From the NCBI GenBank assembly GCA_030835845.1, contig JAUROD010000045.1:1-49494 (forward strand): a stretch of 49,494 bases of DNA. The letters run 5' to 3'. Below, piece after piece: positions 1 to 10,864 of this stretch. A program made the translations under genes and the position numbers. The notes below the pieces were generated by a model, which searched no databases, was not told the DNA's origin, and saw only the letters and a list, made by a program, of their open reading frames with translations. How positions within the stretch are numbered: the first letter of the stretch is position 1; the number at the start of each line of letters is the position of its first letter. This stretch comes from Flavobacteriaceae bacterium (GTDB taxonomy: Bacteria > Bacteroidota > Bacteroidia > Flavobacteriales > Flavobacteriaceae).

Positions 1-562
1 TCACCGGAGGAGCCAGATCAGCGCAACCACTATCATCGACTACAGTACCACTTTCGGTATTAGGACAGTTGTCGTTTATGTTAACGACACCATCTAGGTC
101 ATCATCTCCGTTAGGATCAGCGATAACATTTACTGTATGGATAGCTGTGATGCTATTCCCATTTTGATCACTAACCAAATAGGTTATTTTATATACCCCT
201 TCTGAGTTTGTATTGACCAGATTATGGTTAGAACTCATAATGTCCTCTTTAAGTACTCCATTGGGATCGTCCTTTACAGCAACGACTGGAGGTATATAGG
301 TGCTCCCCACTTCTATGGTTTGTTTTTGAGGGGTAATGATAATTTCTTCTGGGTTGGAAATTTGTTTTTTTGGTTTTTCTTTGGTTTTCAATTTTCCTGA
401 CCAGTTCAAAAATACATAGCCTTTGTGTGGGTGTGTATTTCTTCTTTCGGTTTCTTCTCTCAATGATGGTTCAACTTGAGCATGTTTTTCTTCCTGAAAT
501 TCATTTTTTGGAGTACAGTAGACAAAAAAGGACAAGCAGAACAAAAGAGTTATTGTTTTCAT
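1..562 (-). CDS. Partial (C-terminus beyond window edge) secreted/lipoprotein-like protein with Ig-like repeat and thrombospondin type 3-like calcium-binding repeat
   Basis: Manual translation of the minus strand from ATG at 562: MKTITLLFCLSFFVYCTPKNEFQEEKHAQVEPSLREETERRNTHPHKGYVFLNWSGKLK...VYKITYLVSDQNGNSITAIHTVNVIADPNGDDDLDGVVNINDNCPNTESGTVVDDSGCADLAPPV, open to window edge; DxNxDxxxD...C repeat. Absent from the ORF track because it is truncated. Confidence 0.75.
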   Translation of the reverse strand, partial: MKTITLLFCLSFFVYCTPKNEFQEEKHAQVEPSLREETERRNTHPHKGYVFLNWSGKLKTKEKPKKQISNPEEIIITPQKQTIEVGSTYIPPVVAVKDDPNGVLKEDIMSSNHNLVNTNSEGVYKITYLVSDQNGNSITAIHTVNVIADPNGDDDLDGVVNINDNCPNTESGTVVDDSGCADLAPPV

Positions 563-891
563 TAAGTAGGTTTTAGTAGAATTTAAAATAAAGAAAATGG
601 GCTATTTTTTTCATCTTTTTACAGTTTTGGTTGAGTAAATATTACACCAAAAAAAAGAAGGACAACGAACTCGGAGATATTTTTTTGATTTTTTATCTTT
701 TTTCCAATTTCCCGATTTGATGCTGTACGTGCCTGTTTAAAAAATGATATATTCACTTTAAATCATTGAATAAATAAGAGTTAAGTAAAGGTGAGGTAAA
801 TTGAAACCTTCCAAAAAATGGATTTTATTGAGAAGGATACAGCATTAAATTTATTGACTATATATATGGATCAAAAAAGGGCTACACTGAT

Positions 892-1797
892 TTAAGCAGA
901 TAAGATCATTTTGTTATAAGGAATAATAGTAGCAAAGCCTTTGGATTTGAAATAGGCAGGGCTATCTGAATTTCCAGAAACCAAAACAAAATCACCTCCC
1001 CATGCTCCCAAGCTTTTAAGTTGTCCGCTGAAGTCTTCAAAAAGACGTTTTTTGACCGGTGTTTGACCAATGAATTGGGCTGTAATTTCTTCGTGTTCAA
1101 CAAGCAAAGCATTAAATTGTTCTTGTGTAGTTGCTACGACAATTTTTTTAGTCAATTGACTAATTTGATTCAAATCAGTTTGTGCTAAAGTTTGTTTTTG
1201 ACGGAAAGATGAAATGGCTGATCTGCTATTTTGTTTTTGGTTGAGGTATAGAAAAAATAGTTGGTCAGCAAAGGGAGGTAAAAAATCAATTTCCTCGACC
1301 TTTGGTGTGGTTTTGTTTCGTTGGTATAAAATTGGTTTTGATGCTTTTGCAGCAGCAAGGTCATAACCACTTCCCCCAAATGTATCTTTAAGTAAATGAT
1401 AAGGATTGATCGCTAACCAATCGGCAAGGTTGGCAATAAGGGTAGAGGATGAACCCAGTCCCCAATGACGATCAAATTCAAGTTCGGTACAAACAGTGAC
1501 TCCATTCCCATAAAAACCAGGTGCAAGTGAATCAACTGCTTTGAGAATATTAATGAGTGAATCAATAAGGCTTAATGGGGTCCCTCTATTTTCGATTAGG
1601 TTAAAGGAAAAATCTAAGCTGCAATCTATCCAAGTAGTTTGGTTTGAGTCAATGCTTTTCCATTGAATTTGATTTGAAGAAGTGGTCTCAACAGTCATGT
1701 ATTGCCCCAATCGAGTGGGAAGAGCAAGTGCTGTAGCTCCATCAAGTACACTGTATTCAGCGGTTAACAAAAGTTTTCCGTGGCTGTAATATTTCAT
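892..1797 (-). CDS. GHMP kinase, GYDIA-type (mevalonate pathway-associated)
   Basis: GLGSSSTL ATP-binding loop, GSGYDLA motif; 4-bp overlap with HMG-CoA reductase gene. Confidence 0.85.
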   Translation of the reverse strand: MKYYSHGKLLLTAEYSVLDGATALALPTRLGQYMTVETTSSNQIQWKSIDSNQTTWIDCSLDFSFNLIENRGTPLSLIDSLINILKAVDSLAPGFYGNGVTVCTELEFDRHWGLGSSSTLIANLADWLAINPYHLLKDTFGGSGYDLAAAKASKPILYQRNKTTPKVEEIDFLPPFADQLFFLYLNQKQNSRSAISSFRQKQTLAQTDLNQISQLTKKIVVATTQEQFNALLVEHEEITAQFIGQTPVKKRLFEDFSGQLKSLGAWGGDFVLVSGNSDSPAYFKSKGFATIIPYNKMILSA

Positions 1798-3107
1798 TGA
1801 TCTAAACCTAAAAAAGAATGAACAGCAGCATGGCTCACAGCAACTGTTTTAAAGTGAATCAATGCAGCTTCTTTTTGTGCAGTTGTTGCATTGAGTTGAT
1901 TTAGTATATTTAGAAGGTGCATTTTCATATGTCCTTTTTGAATTCCCGAAGTGACCAGTGATCGAACAGCCGCAAAGTTTTGTGCTAAACCAGCTACGGT
2001 AATCAATTCCATCAACTGAGCAGCATTAGGATTGTTTAACAGCTCAAGTGACCATCGTACCAATGGATGTAACTTAGTCAATCCACCAACTGTTCCAACG
2101 GCAAGAGGAAGTTCAATTTCAAAGTGAAACACATCATTTTTGATATATGCACTGGATAAACTTCTGTACTGTCCATCACGTGCAGCAAAAGCATGTACCC
2201 CAGCTTCAACTGCTCTAAAATCATTTCCTGTAGCCAAAACAACAGCATCAACGCCATTCATAATTCCCTTGTTGTGGGTTACGGCACGATAGGGTTCAAC
2301 TTTAGCGATTTGAACGGCACGAACAAATTTTTCTGCAAATTCTCTTTGTGTAAGACCGTCTTCTTTTTCAAGTGCTTCTATTGGACAACTTACTTCTGCC
2401 TTGACCCGACAATTTGGTACATAGTTGGATAGAATGCTCATCACAATTTCGATCTTTTTTTCTTCTACGCTAAAATGCTCCGATTGTTCAATATGAGCAA
2501 CTACATTATCTGCCAATTGTTCCAAACAAGAATTGATGAAATTAGCTCCCATGGCATCTTTGGTCAGAAAACAAAGATGAAGCTGAAAATAATGTGGAAT
2601 ATCGGCAGTTTTATTCCGTAATTCAATTGATTTTATCCCTCCCCCACGTTGCTCCATTTTTTGGGTAAGTGGTTTTAACTCTTGGATAAAATCATTTTTC
2701 TTTTCGTCAATAAATCGACTAAGCTTGTCCGAATCCCCTTTGAAAATAAAGTGTATTTGTCCTACTTTTTCCTCACCCAAAAGGGTTGTTTTAAACCCTC
2801 CGCGTTCACTCCAATATTTTGCTGTTTTAGCTGCTGCTGCAACAACTGAACTCTCTTCAATAACCATTGGAAGTACATAATTTTCTCCGTTGATTAGGAA
2901 ATTTGGAGCAACACCCAACGGTAAATAAAAATTGGAAATTGAATTTTCTATGAAATCATCGTGTAACTGTTGAAGCGCTTGATCACTGTTTTCATAGGAG
3001 GAAAGTATTTCACGTGCGGTTGGGTTGTCGTGAAAGTAAGTAGCAATTAGCCAATCAATTTTCTCTGATTTTGTTTTTTTGGAAAAACCTGAAATTGCAT
3101 TTTTCAT
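1794..3107 (-). CDS. Hydroxymethylglutaryl-CoA reductase, class II (degradative-type)
   Basis: ENYVLPMVIEESSVVAAAAK, DAMGANFINSCLE, GTVGGLTKLHP motifs. Confidence 0.92.
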   Translation of the reverse strand: MKNAISGFSKKTKSEKIDWLIATYFHDNPTAREILSSYENSDQALQQLHDDFIENSISNFYLPLGVAPNFLINGENYVLPMVIEESSVVAAAAKTAKYWSERGGFKTTLLGEEKVGQIHFIFKGDSDKLSRFIDEKKNDFIQELKPLTQKMEQRGGGIKSIELRNKTADIPHYFQLHLCFLTKDAMGANFINSCLEQLADNVVAHIEQSEHFSVEEKKIEIVMSILSNYVPNCRVKAEVSCPIEALEKEDGLTQREFAEKFVRAVQIAKVEPYRAVTHNKGIMNGVDAVVLATGNDFRAVEAGVHAFAARDGQYRSLSSAYIKNDVFHFEIELPLAVGTVGGLTKLHPLVRWSLELLNNPNAAQLMELITVAGLAQNFAAVRSLVTSGIQKGHMKMHLLNILNQLNATTAQKEAALIHFKTVAVSHAAVHSFLGLDQ

Positions 3108-3216
3108 AGGTGCGTATTCATTTCAAAGATACAATTTTACCAGCCAATAAATTTGTACATTTTAGAACAGAATTAATTCAAAATGTTTACTTTGCTAAAT
3201 CCAAAACTTTAATACA

Positions 3217-5385
3217 ATGAGATCTTCTTTAAAACATATTTTTTTCTTTGTCTTGGCTTGTACAATGATAGCTAAAGCTCAGACTAAATTGACCAATGAG
3301 GCAATATGGAATTGGGAATTTACACCTAAAACCTTGGCTTCGATTCACCCTCTTAAAAGCCAAAGTGCATACACCGTTATTAAGGTAGATTATACCGCTA
3401 GACAAGCAAAAGTTGTACTCTATGATTTTGCTACGGCTCAAGAATTAGCCGTATTGGTAGATTCTGCAACTTCACCTCAAATTCCTTTTTTTACATCCTA
3501 TACCTTTTCAGAGGATGAACAAAAAATTATTTTAGGAACTGAAGTTGAGTCCATTTATCGTCGCTCCAAAAGAGCCATCTATTATGTACACAATTTACAA
3601 AACAAGAAAACTTCATTGCTTTTTGGTGAACCCGTACAAGAGCCTCAATTTTCTCCAGATGGAACTAAAGTTGCTTTTGTATATGCGCGAAATTTATATA
3701 TCAAAGACCTTCAAAAAAATACCATTGAACAGCTTACCACAGACGGAAGCAAACATATTATCAATGGACTAACGGACTGGGTTTACGAAGAGGAGTTTGG
3801 GATTGTTCGTGCTTTTGATTGGAATGCAAACGGGACAGCAATTGCTTTTATGCGATTTGACGAAACTGATGTGCCAGAATTTTCAATGGATATATATGGA
3901 CAAGATTTATATCCTTTCCCTTATACGTTTAAATACCCAAAAGCAGGTGAAAAGAATGCTGCTATTTCGTTGTTTCTATATCATTTGGAAGATCAGCAAA
4001 CAACTTCAATTGAATTAGGAGATGAAGTACCATACTACATCCCTCGATTTGCGTTTACACCAGATGAAAATCGACTTACAGTACAAACGATGAATCGCTT
4101 GCAAAATCACCTCAAATTGTGGGCGTATGACATCGAACAAAAAGAAGCCAAGGTACTCTTAGAAGAACATTCTTCTACCTATGTAGATATTCATGACAAT
4201 CTTCGCTTTTTACCTCAAGGTGCATTTTTATGGACCAGTGAACGCGATGGATTTAACCATATTTACCACTACAATGCAGATGGAAGTTTAAAAAAACAAC
4301 TCACCAAAGGACCTTGGGAAGTCACTCGTTTTTTTGGTTATAATACCAAAGCTAACGAGCTTTACTACGCTTCTGTAGAAAAGAGCAGTATTGAACGTGT
4401 CGTATATGCATTGTCTATCAATGGAAAACGCAAACGTGTACTAACTCCAGAAACAGGATATAACGGGGTGTCATTTAGTGCGGATTATCAGTATTATATT
4501 CATACCTACGAAGATGCCACAACTCCAATTAGTTATACACTTCGTGCAACGAAAAACGGAGGGTTGGTTCGTGCAATTGAGGATAATGCAGCGTTGAAAG
4601 AAAAATTGGCTCCCTATGCTCTTGCAGAAAAAGAATTTTCAACCATTGCTATCAATGGAGAAGAATTGAATATGTGGGTACTCAAACCCAAAGATTTTGA
4701 TCCTTCAAAAAAATACCCACTGTTTATGTATCAATATTCCGGACCAGGTTCGCAAAATGTGGCAAACAAATGGCATGGTCAGCGTGATATGTGGCATCAA
4801 TTGTTGGTGCAAAAAGGATATATTGTAGCATGTGTAGATGGTCGTGGAACAGGATTTAAGGGTGCAGATTTTAAGAAAATGACTTATTTGCAACTGACCA
4901 AATTCGAAACTGAAGACCAAATTGCTGCCGCAAAAAAGTTAGGTGAATTGGATTATATTGACGAAAATAGAATTGGTATTTGGGGATGGAGTTATGGAGG
5001 TCATATGGCTGCAAATTGTATCCTGAAAGGAAACGATGTATTTGCTATGGCAATTTCAGTAGCACCAGTGACCAACTGGAGATTTTATGATACGATTTAC
5101 ACCGAACGATTTATGCGAACTCCTCAAGAAAACCCCGAAGGATATGATTTAAACTCACCACTTAATTATGCCCATTTACTCCAAGGGAAATACTTGCTCA
5201 TCCACGGTACGGGTGACGATAATGTGCACGTACAAAACACCATGCGAATGGTGGAGGCACTGGTCCAAGCAAATAAACAATTTGAGTGGATGATATATCC
5301 AGATAAAAACCATGGAATCTATGGAGGAAACACCAGTTTACACCTCTACAATAAAATGACTAATTTTATAGAGAAGAACCTTTAA
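3217..5385 (+). CDS. S9 family peptidase, dipeptidyl peptidase IV-like
   Basis: N-terminal beta-propeller DPPIV domain; catalytic GWSYGG; C-terminal HGTGDDNVH and KNHGI. Confidence 0.93.
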   Translation: MRSSLKHIFFFVLACTMIAKAQTKLTNEAIWNWEFTPKTLASIHPLKSQSAYTVIKVDYTARQAKVVLYDFATAQELAVLVDSATSPQIPFFTSYTFSEDEQKIILGTEVESIYRRSKRAIYYVHNLQNKKTSLLFGEPVQEPQFSPDGTKVAFVYARNLYIKDLQKNTIEQLTTDGSKHIINGLTDWVYEEEFGIVRAFDWNANGTAIAFMRFDETDVPEFSMDIYGQDLYPFPYTFKYPKAGEKNAAISLFLYHLEDQQTTSIELGDEVPYYIPRFAFTPDENRLTVQTMNRLQNHLKLWAYDIEQKEAKVLLEEHSSTYVDIHDNLRFLPQGAFLWTSERDGFNHIYHYNADGSLKKQLTKGPWEVTRFFGYNTKANELYYASVEKSSIERVVYALSINGKRKRVLTPETGYNGVSFSADYQYYIHTYEDATTPISYTLRATKNGGLVRAIEDNAALKEKLAPYALAEKEFSTIAINGEELNMWVLKPKDFDPSKKYPLFMYQYSGPGSQNVANKWHGQRDMWHQLLVQKGYIVACVDGRGTGFKGADFKKMTYLQLTKFETEDQIAAAKKLGELDYIDENRIGIWGWSYGGHMAANCILKGNDVFAMAISVAPVTNWRFYDTIYTERFMRTPQENPEGYDLNSPLNYAHLLQGKYLLIHGTGDDNVHVQNTMRMVEALVQANKQFEWMIYPDKNHGIYGGNTSLHLYNKMTNFIEKNL

Positions 5386-5411
5386 TTGAATATTGACTAT
5401 ATAAAACTATT

Positions 5412-6938
5412 ATGGCAAACGAAATCCAAGCAGACGACACTATATTAGGACACCCAAAAGGATTATTTTATCTATTTTTTGCAGAGTTATGGGAACGATT
5501 TAGTTTCTATGGAATGCGCGCTTTATTGACCCTGTATATGGTCAATGTAATTTTTGAAGCATTGGCGACTCGGGATATTGCAGCAGCAGCGGTATATGCT
5601 TCTTATGGGTCATTGGTCTATGCATCAACCGTTATTGGTGGACGAATATCAGATACGTTGTTGGGGTTTCGAAAGTCGATTTTACTCGGAGGGGTATTGA
5701 TGGCACTTGGCCATTTTGTCCTAGCAATTGAATACGATATCACCTTTTATCTCGCCTTGGGATTGATTGTAGTTGGAAATGGTTTTTTTAAACCAAACAT
5801 CTCAACTTTTGTCGCTGCATTGTACAAGGAAAACGACCCGCGAAAAGATGCTGGTTTTGTCATTTTTTATATGGGAATTAATATCGGTGGGTTTGTAGCT
5901 CCTCTTTTATGTGGATGGCTCGGTGCAGTCTATGGATGGCATTACGGTTTTGGTCTTGCTGGAATTGGAATGCTAACAGGACTTGCTTTCTTTTGGAGTG
6001 GAATTAAAAAAGGGGTTTTTCAAAATCAAGGCTTACCCCCATCAGAAGAAAAACTTGCCAAAAAAGTACTCGGAATTTCAAATGATAATTGGGTGAGTAT
6101 CCTCGCCTTTTTATCTGCTCCGCTTATTGCATTTATGTTGTCTTCTTACAAGGCAATCGCTGGAGGAACTTCTTTTATGGGAGATCAGAATATCGTAAAT
6201 GTCCTCTTTAAATTAATTGGAATATTCGTTGTTATTTATCTTACTTATATTTTGATTCAAGCTACTTCTGAGGAACGAAAAAAATTAATCGTGGCTATTT
6301 TCATCACCGTTTTTATGACGCTTTTTTGGGGATTCCACGAATTATCAGGTAGTGTAATTACACTTTTTGCAGACCGTAATGTGGACTTGTTTTGGCTCAA
6401 TGCTTCACAAACAAACTCCCTAAATTCTATGTTTATCATCCTCTTGTCGATTCCTATTTCACTGTTATTTACTTATTTGAGTAAACGCAATATAAACCCT
6501 CGTACACCTTATAAGTTTGGTATTGGATTATTGCTCGCTGGTGTTAGTTTTTATGTACTCAAAATAAGTGGTGAATCTGCCAATGCAGAAGGCTTAGTTC
6601 CATTCGCATACTTGATTATAATGTACTTTTTGATTTCTATTGGCGAGTTGTTTATGTCTCCAGTCGGCTTGTCTAAAATTACAGATTTATCTCCTAGCCG
6701 TATTGTTGCATTCATGATGGGAATTTGGTTCTTATCTTCTTCCTATGCTTTTCAATTGGTTGGATTTATAGGTAAACAATTGGCTGTTGAAAGCACAGAT
6801 GCTGGTGTTTCGGGATTAGTTTCCTTGCCTATTTATCTTGAAGGTTTTTCACTAATTTCTAACTATGCCCTTGGTGCGGGAGTCATTGTTCTACTAATTG
6901 CTCCTTTCCTAAATAAACTTATGGGTGATGTACACTAA
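5412..6938 (+). CDS. POT/PTR family peptide MFS transporter
   Basis: AELWERFSFYGMRALLTLYM signature, 12+ TM segments, GNGFFKPNISTFV. Confidence 0.93.
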   Translation: MANEIQADDTILGHPKGLFYLFFAELWERFSFYGMRALLTLYMVNVIFEALATRDIAAAAVYASYGSLVYASTVIGGRISDTLLGFRKSILLGGVLMALGHFVLAIEYDITFYLALGLIVVGNGFFKPNISTFVAALYKENDPRKDAGFVIFYMGINIGGFVAPLLCGWLGAVYGWHYGFGLAGIGMLTGLAFFWSGIKKGVFQNQGLPPSEEKLAKKVLGISNDNWVSILAFLSAPLIAFMLSSYKAIAGGTSFMGDQNIVNVLFKLIGIFVVIYLTYILIQATSEERKKLIVAIFITVFMTLFWGFHELSGSVITLFADRNVDLFWLNASQTNSLNSMFIILLSIPISLLFTYLSKRNINPRTPYKFGIGLLLAGVSFYVLKISGESANAEGLVPFAYLIIMYFLISIGELFMSPVGLSKITDLSPSRIVAFMMGIWFLSSSYAFQLVGFIGKQLAVESTDAGVSGLVSLPIYLEGFSLISNYALGAGVIVLLIAPFLNKLMGDVH

Positions 6939-6949
6939 AAAGGAATAGA

Positions 6950-7489
6950 ATGAGAACCATTATAACACTATTTTTTACCTTCTTTTCTGTAGCACTCAGT
7001 GCACAAGAAATCCAATGGATGAGCTTAGCTGAAGCATTGGAAGCACAGAAAAACAAACCCAAAAAAATCTTTATGGATGCCTATACCAAATGGTGTGGAC
7101 CATGTAAAAAATTAGATAAATTTACTTTTGGAAATCCAGATGTTGCCCAATATATAGCAACCCATTTTTATGCTGTAAAATTTAATGCAGAGGGCAATGA
7201 GGCAATCGATTTTTACGATGAAACATTTGAAAACCCCAATTATAATCCCTCGGCAAAAGGACGAAATGCAACCCATCAATTCACTCAATTTCTAGGTATA
7301 TCAGGCTATCCGACAATGGTTTTTTTTAGTGAAAAAGGAGATCCAATTATGCCGCTTATGGGGTATTACAAACCCCAAGAATTGGAGCCTTACCTCAAGT
7401 TTATTGTGGAAGAAAAGTACAAGACTTTTTCTTCCCAAGAAGACATGAAGGATTATCTAGAAAACTTTACTCCTGTTTTTCGAGAATAA
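6950..7489 (+). CDS. Thioredoxin-family secreted protein
   Basis: Signal peptide; WCGPCKKLDKFTF active site. Confidence 0.9.
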   Translation: MRTIITLFFTFFSVALSAQEIQWMSLAEALEAQKNKPKKIFMDAYTKWCGPCKKLDKFTFGNPDVAQYIATHFYAVKFNAEGNEAIDFYDETFENPNYNPSAKGRNATHQFTQFLGISGYPTMVFFSEKGDPIMPLMGYYKPQELEPYLKFIVEEKYKTFSSQEDMKDYLENFTPVFRE

Positions 7490-9448
7490 AGAAATAAGCT
7501 CCCGAAATCTGTGTGTCATACCAGGGAATTCCTCTGGTTTGAAATGTTTTTTTCCAACGTTTTTTATATCCCGAACTATTGCTTGCATCCAAAATAACCA
7601 ATGCAGGTTGTAAGGTGTCAAATAATCGATCCATGTGTATTTTAGGATTGTTGTGAACCAAAAGAATATCATCTTCTCGAAATTGATTGAAAATCCAACT
7701 CCCATCAACGATCAAAAGGCGTTGATTGTTGATTTTATATTCCTTTTGAAGCGGCTCAACGGACAATCGATCTGAATTGAAGTACCGTAGAATAGGTGCT
7801 GTAAATTCGGGTTGAGGTAAAGATTCAGATGTGTAAATATGAAGCACTCCATTTTTTGGATGAATCAAATAGGTGTTTTTGTATTTGTGCCACACCCATA
7901 TTTTTTCTTGTAAATGTTGTTCAGAATACCACATAAATAGAATTAATCCAATACCCGTAATTGCCGAATATAAAAGAACACGTTTGGATGATTTTATCCA
8001 AAGTTGAAAGAGAAAAAACAAAACGATATAGCAGAGTAATGCTTCAATCTTTTGGATAGAAAGGTTTTTAAAAACAAAGGATTCTTGTTGGGCAACCCAA
8101 TCGACACTCTTTTGAATCCAGCTTGCAAAAAAGTCGAGAGGAAGAAAGGTTTGTGTTGGGAATAGACCAAAAGCAATTCGAAGTACTTCGATAAAGCTTC
8201 CGTAAAGGAAATACCCAATGATGGGTAACAGTAGCCAATTTGCCACTAAAAACAATCCTGGAAATTGATTAAAATAATAGACAGTAAGTGGTGCAACTGC
8301 AATTTGAGCAGCAAGTGTAACGGTTGTTAACTCCCAAAAGCGATGAAGGATTTTATTGTGAAATACAATGTGTAATAAAGGTTTTATTGTGGCGATACCA
8401 AACACAGCTAAATAACTAAGTTGAAAACCTAATTGGAGAATTAACCTTGGATTTAGAACCAACAATACGACCATGGACAGAAGCAGCAGATAGGCAGTTG
8501 GATAACGCTGAGAACCAATAAACCCCAACTGGAAGGCAGTAAACATTACAACCGACCTAAATACAGAGGGAGGAAGCCCTACCAAAACAGCATAACACCA
8601 AAGGGATATTATTACACACAAACTTTGAATTTCTATTCCTCTTTTCAATCGTTTTAACGGAGAGAATAACCATCGAAAGAACAACATAAATAGTCCAATA
8701 TGAAGTCCAGAAATGGCAAGTAAATGGATTACGCCTACTTGTGCAAAGCGATCCGAGGTTTCGCGTTCTAACCCTGTTCGATCACCTAACAACATGGTTT
8801 TAATAAGTTCTTTCGTCTCTTGATTCCACCCCGCTTCATTAATACGTTGAATAGCGAATTGTTTCATTCCCAATAAAATGGAAGAATTTTCCTTTTCAGT
8901 ATGGGTTATGTCTGTTTCAGAAATAGTGAGCTGATGGTAAATAGAATGAGTAAAAAGATAGCCTTTAAAATCAAAATCACTTGGATTTTTGGGGGATGAA
9001 TGGGTTGTAAAACTCCATAGCTTTTTACAAAAGCACCTATGGTTAGTGGACTTGTTGATTCGTTTTTTTTCAGTTGGAGTAGGAGTTTTCCAGTGGCATA
9101 TTCTCCATTTACTTCTTTAATTTTTACATAATACCTGTAATTGGAGATTGACGCACGTAAGGGTTGTTCAATGAGATACCCATATTCGTTTTCAATCTTT
9201 GGTGCTATTTGTTGGCTATAGTGCTGATTTGATACGTTTTTATTCATTTGAGCTGTATAAAAACCAATTGCCATAAAGACAATTCCAATACAGATTTTAA
9301 TCCATGTGATCGAGGATGTGAAATACCCAAAAAGAAGGAAAGCAAGGAGGATTTTTATTCCAAATAGCGAAGAAACGTCAGTAAATCCGAGATGGATTCC
9401 AACGACAAACACAAGCATGTAGGGAATAGGAGTAAGTTGGGTTTGCAC
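7467..9448 (-). pseudogene. comEC: ComEC/Rec2 family competence protein, split by a single frameshift into ORFs 8906..9448 (N-terminal DUF4131-like part) and 7467..8873 (competence core and C-terminal domain)
   Basis: ORF1 ends ...SYGVLQPIHPPK|IQVILILK; the -1 frame reads NPSDFDFKGYLFTHSIYHQLTISETDITHTEKENSSILLGMKQF with no stop and joins ORF2. Core motifs LLGDRTGL, HLLAISGLHIGLF. Confidence 0.85.
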
Positions 9449-9467
9449 CTCCTAAATATAGTAGATT

Positions 9468-10583
9468 TTAATTTATTAGTTGAGAAATTACATCTGATGC
9501 AACAACTTTACTCGCTTGAAGAGCACCTAGTTTTTGTTCCAATTCGTCATAATCTGATCTGATTTTATTTCGATTGGAGTCAATACTCAGACGTTTTAAT
9601 TCATTTGCAATCACCTCTGGTGTACATGCATTCTGAATAATTTCTTTAACAACTTCCTTATCCATAATCAAATTGACTAATGATATATAGGTTAAGGTAA
9701 GTATGTTTTTAGCAATAAAATAACTCACCCAACTACTTTTGTAGCAGACCATTTGAGGGACTCCAAAAAGAGCAGTTTCTAGGGTTGCAGTTCCACTAGT
9801 GACAATTGCAGCAAAGGCATTTTTGAGAAGTCCATAGGTGTCATTTTGAACAATAAAAACAGAAGGATGTCGTGAAAATTGATTGTAAAAAGAGGGATCA
9901 ATACCTGGAGCACCAGCAATTACAAATTGCTTTTCTGGAAATTGAGAAACAACACTTAAAAATAAAGGCATCATTTTTTTAATTTCTTGTGCACGACTCC
10001 CGGGTAAAAGAGCAACAATTGGCTTGTCTTTTGAAAGTCCATGCACCTTGTGAAAAGTATTGGGTTGTTTTCGAACATCACGTATAATCTCAATCAGTGG
10101 ATGACCCACAAAAGTAGTTTTATACCCGTGTTTTTCTTCGTAATAAGGTTGTTCAAAAGGCAAAATCACATACATCGAATCAATACATTTTTTAATTTGT
10201 TTGATGCGGTTTTCTTTCCATGCCCATAGTTGCGGACTGATGTAGTAAAAATTTTTAAATCCTTGTTTTTTTGCCCATTGCGCGATACGCAAATTAAACC
10301 CTGGATAATCAATATAGAGAATCACATCAGGTTGAAAAGCAGCAATATCTTCTTTGCAGAATCGTATATTTTTTAGAATTGTTTTAAGGTTGATCAATAC
10401 CTCCCAAAACCCCATAAAGGCAAGGTCTTTAAAATGCTTGACAAGAGTACCACCTACTTCAGCCATTTGATCTCCTCCCCAGAAACGAAAGTCTGCCTCT
10501 GGATCTTGTTTTTTAAGCTGATGCATCAATCGTGATCCGTGAAGATCTCCAGAAGCTTCCCCTGCAATTAAGTAGTATTTCAT
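9468..10583 (-). CDS. lpxB: Lipid-A-disaccharide synthase
   Basis: AGEASGDLHGSRLM, LPGSRAQEI, SGTATLETALFG. Confidence 0.95.
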   Translation of the reverse strand: MKYYLIAGEASGDLHGSRLMHQLKKQDPEADFRFWGGDQMAEVGGTLVKHFKDLAFMGFWEVLINLKTILKNIRFCKEDIAAFQPDVILYIDYPGFNLRIAQWAKKQGFKNFYYISPQLWAWKENRIKQIKKCIDSMYVILPFEQPYYEEKHGYKTTFVGHPLIEIIRDVRKQPNTFHKVHGLSKDKPIVALLPGSRAQEIKKMMPLFLSVVSQFPEKQFVIAGAPGIDPSFYNQFSRHPSVFIVQNDTYGLLKNAFAAIVTSGTATLETALFGVPQMVCYKSSWVSYFIAKNILTLTYISLVNLIMDKEVVKEIIQNACTPEVIANELKRLSIDSNRNKIRSDYDELEQKLGALQASKVVASDVISQLIN

Positions 10584-10864
10584 CAGTTTACTTTTAAAAA
10601 GGCAATGATACCGGTAAGGAAAAACAAAAAGGCAATCATTCCAAATGCTATTTTATTTTTTTTGATTCGAATTAAATAGTAGAAAACGGGGATATTTAGC
10701 AGTGCTCCTATACTCAAAATAGCGCCTAGTTTTTTCTTTGCATAAAGCACACTTAGACTATCGAAAAAAGGTTCTACTGAAAAGAATAATACAAAAGCAG
10801 ATACCCCTAAAAGGGTTAAGATAAAGGCAATTGCCATACCGATAGAGGTCCCTTTATTCATCAA
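10583..10864 (-). CDS. Small membrane protein (about 3 TM), unknown function
   Basis: Hydrophobic ORF between and overlapping surE and lpxB, same strand. Confidence 0.7.
   Translation of the reverse strand: MMNKGTSIGMAIAFILTLLGVSAFVLFFSVEPFFDSLSVLYAKKKLGAILSIGALLNIPVFYYLIRIKKNKIAFGMIAFLFFLTGIIAFLKVN

Noticed and set aside
370-576. 68-aa plus-strand ORF
   Set aside because: Antisense to the truncated Ig/thrombospondin-repeat gene 1..562, which has a sensible signal sequence and domains.
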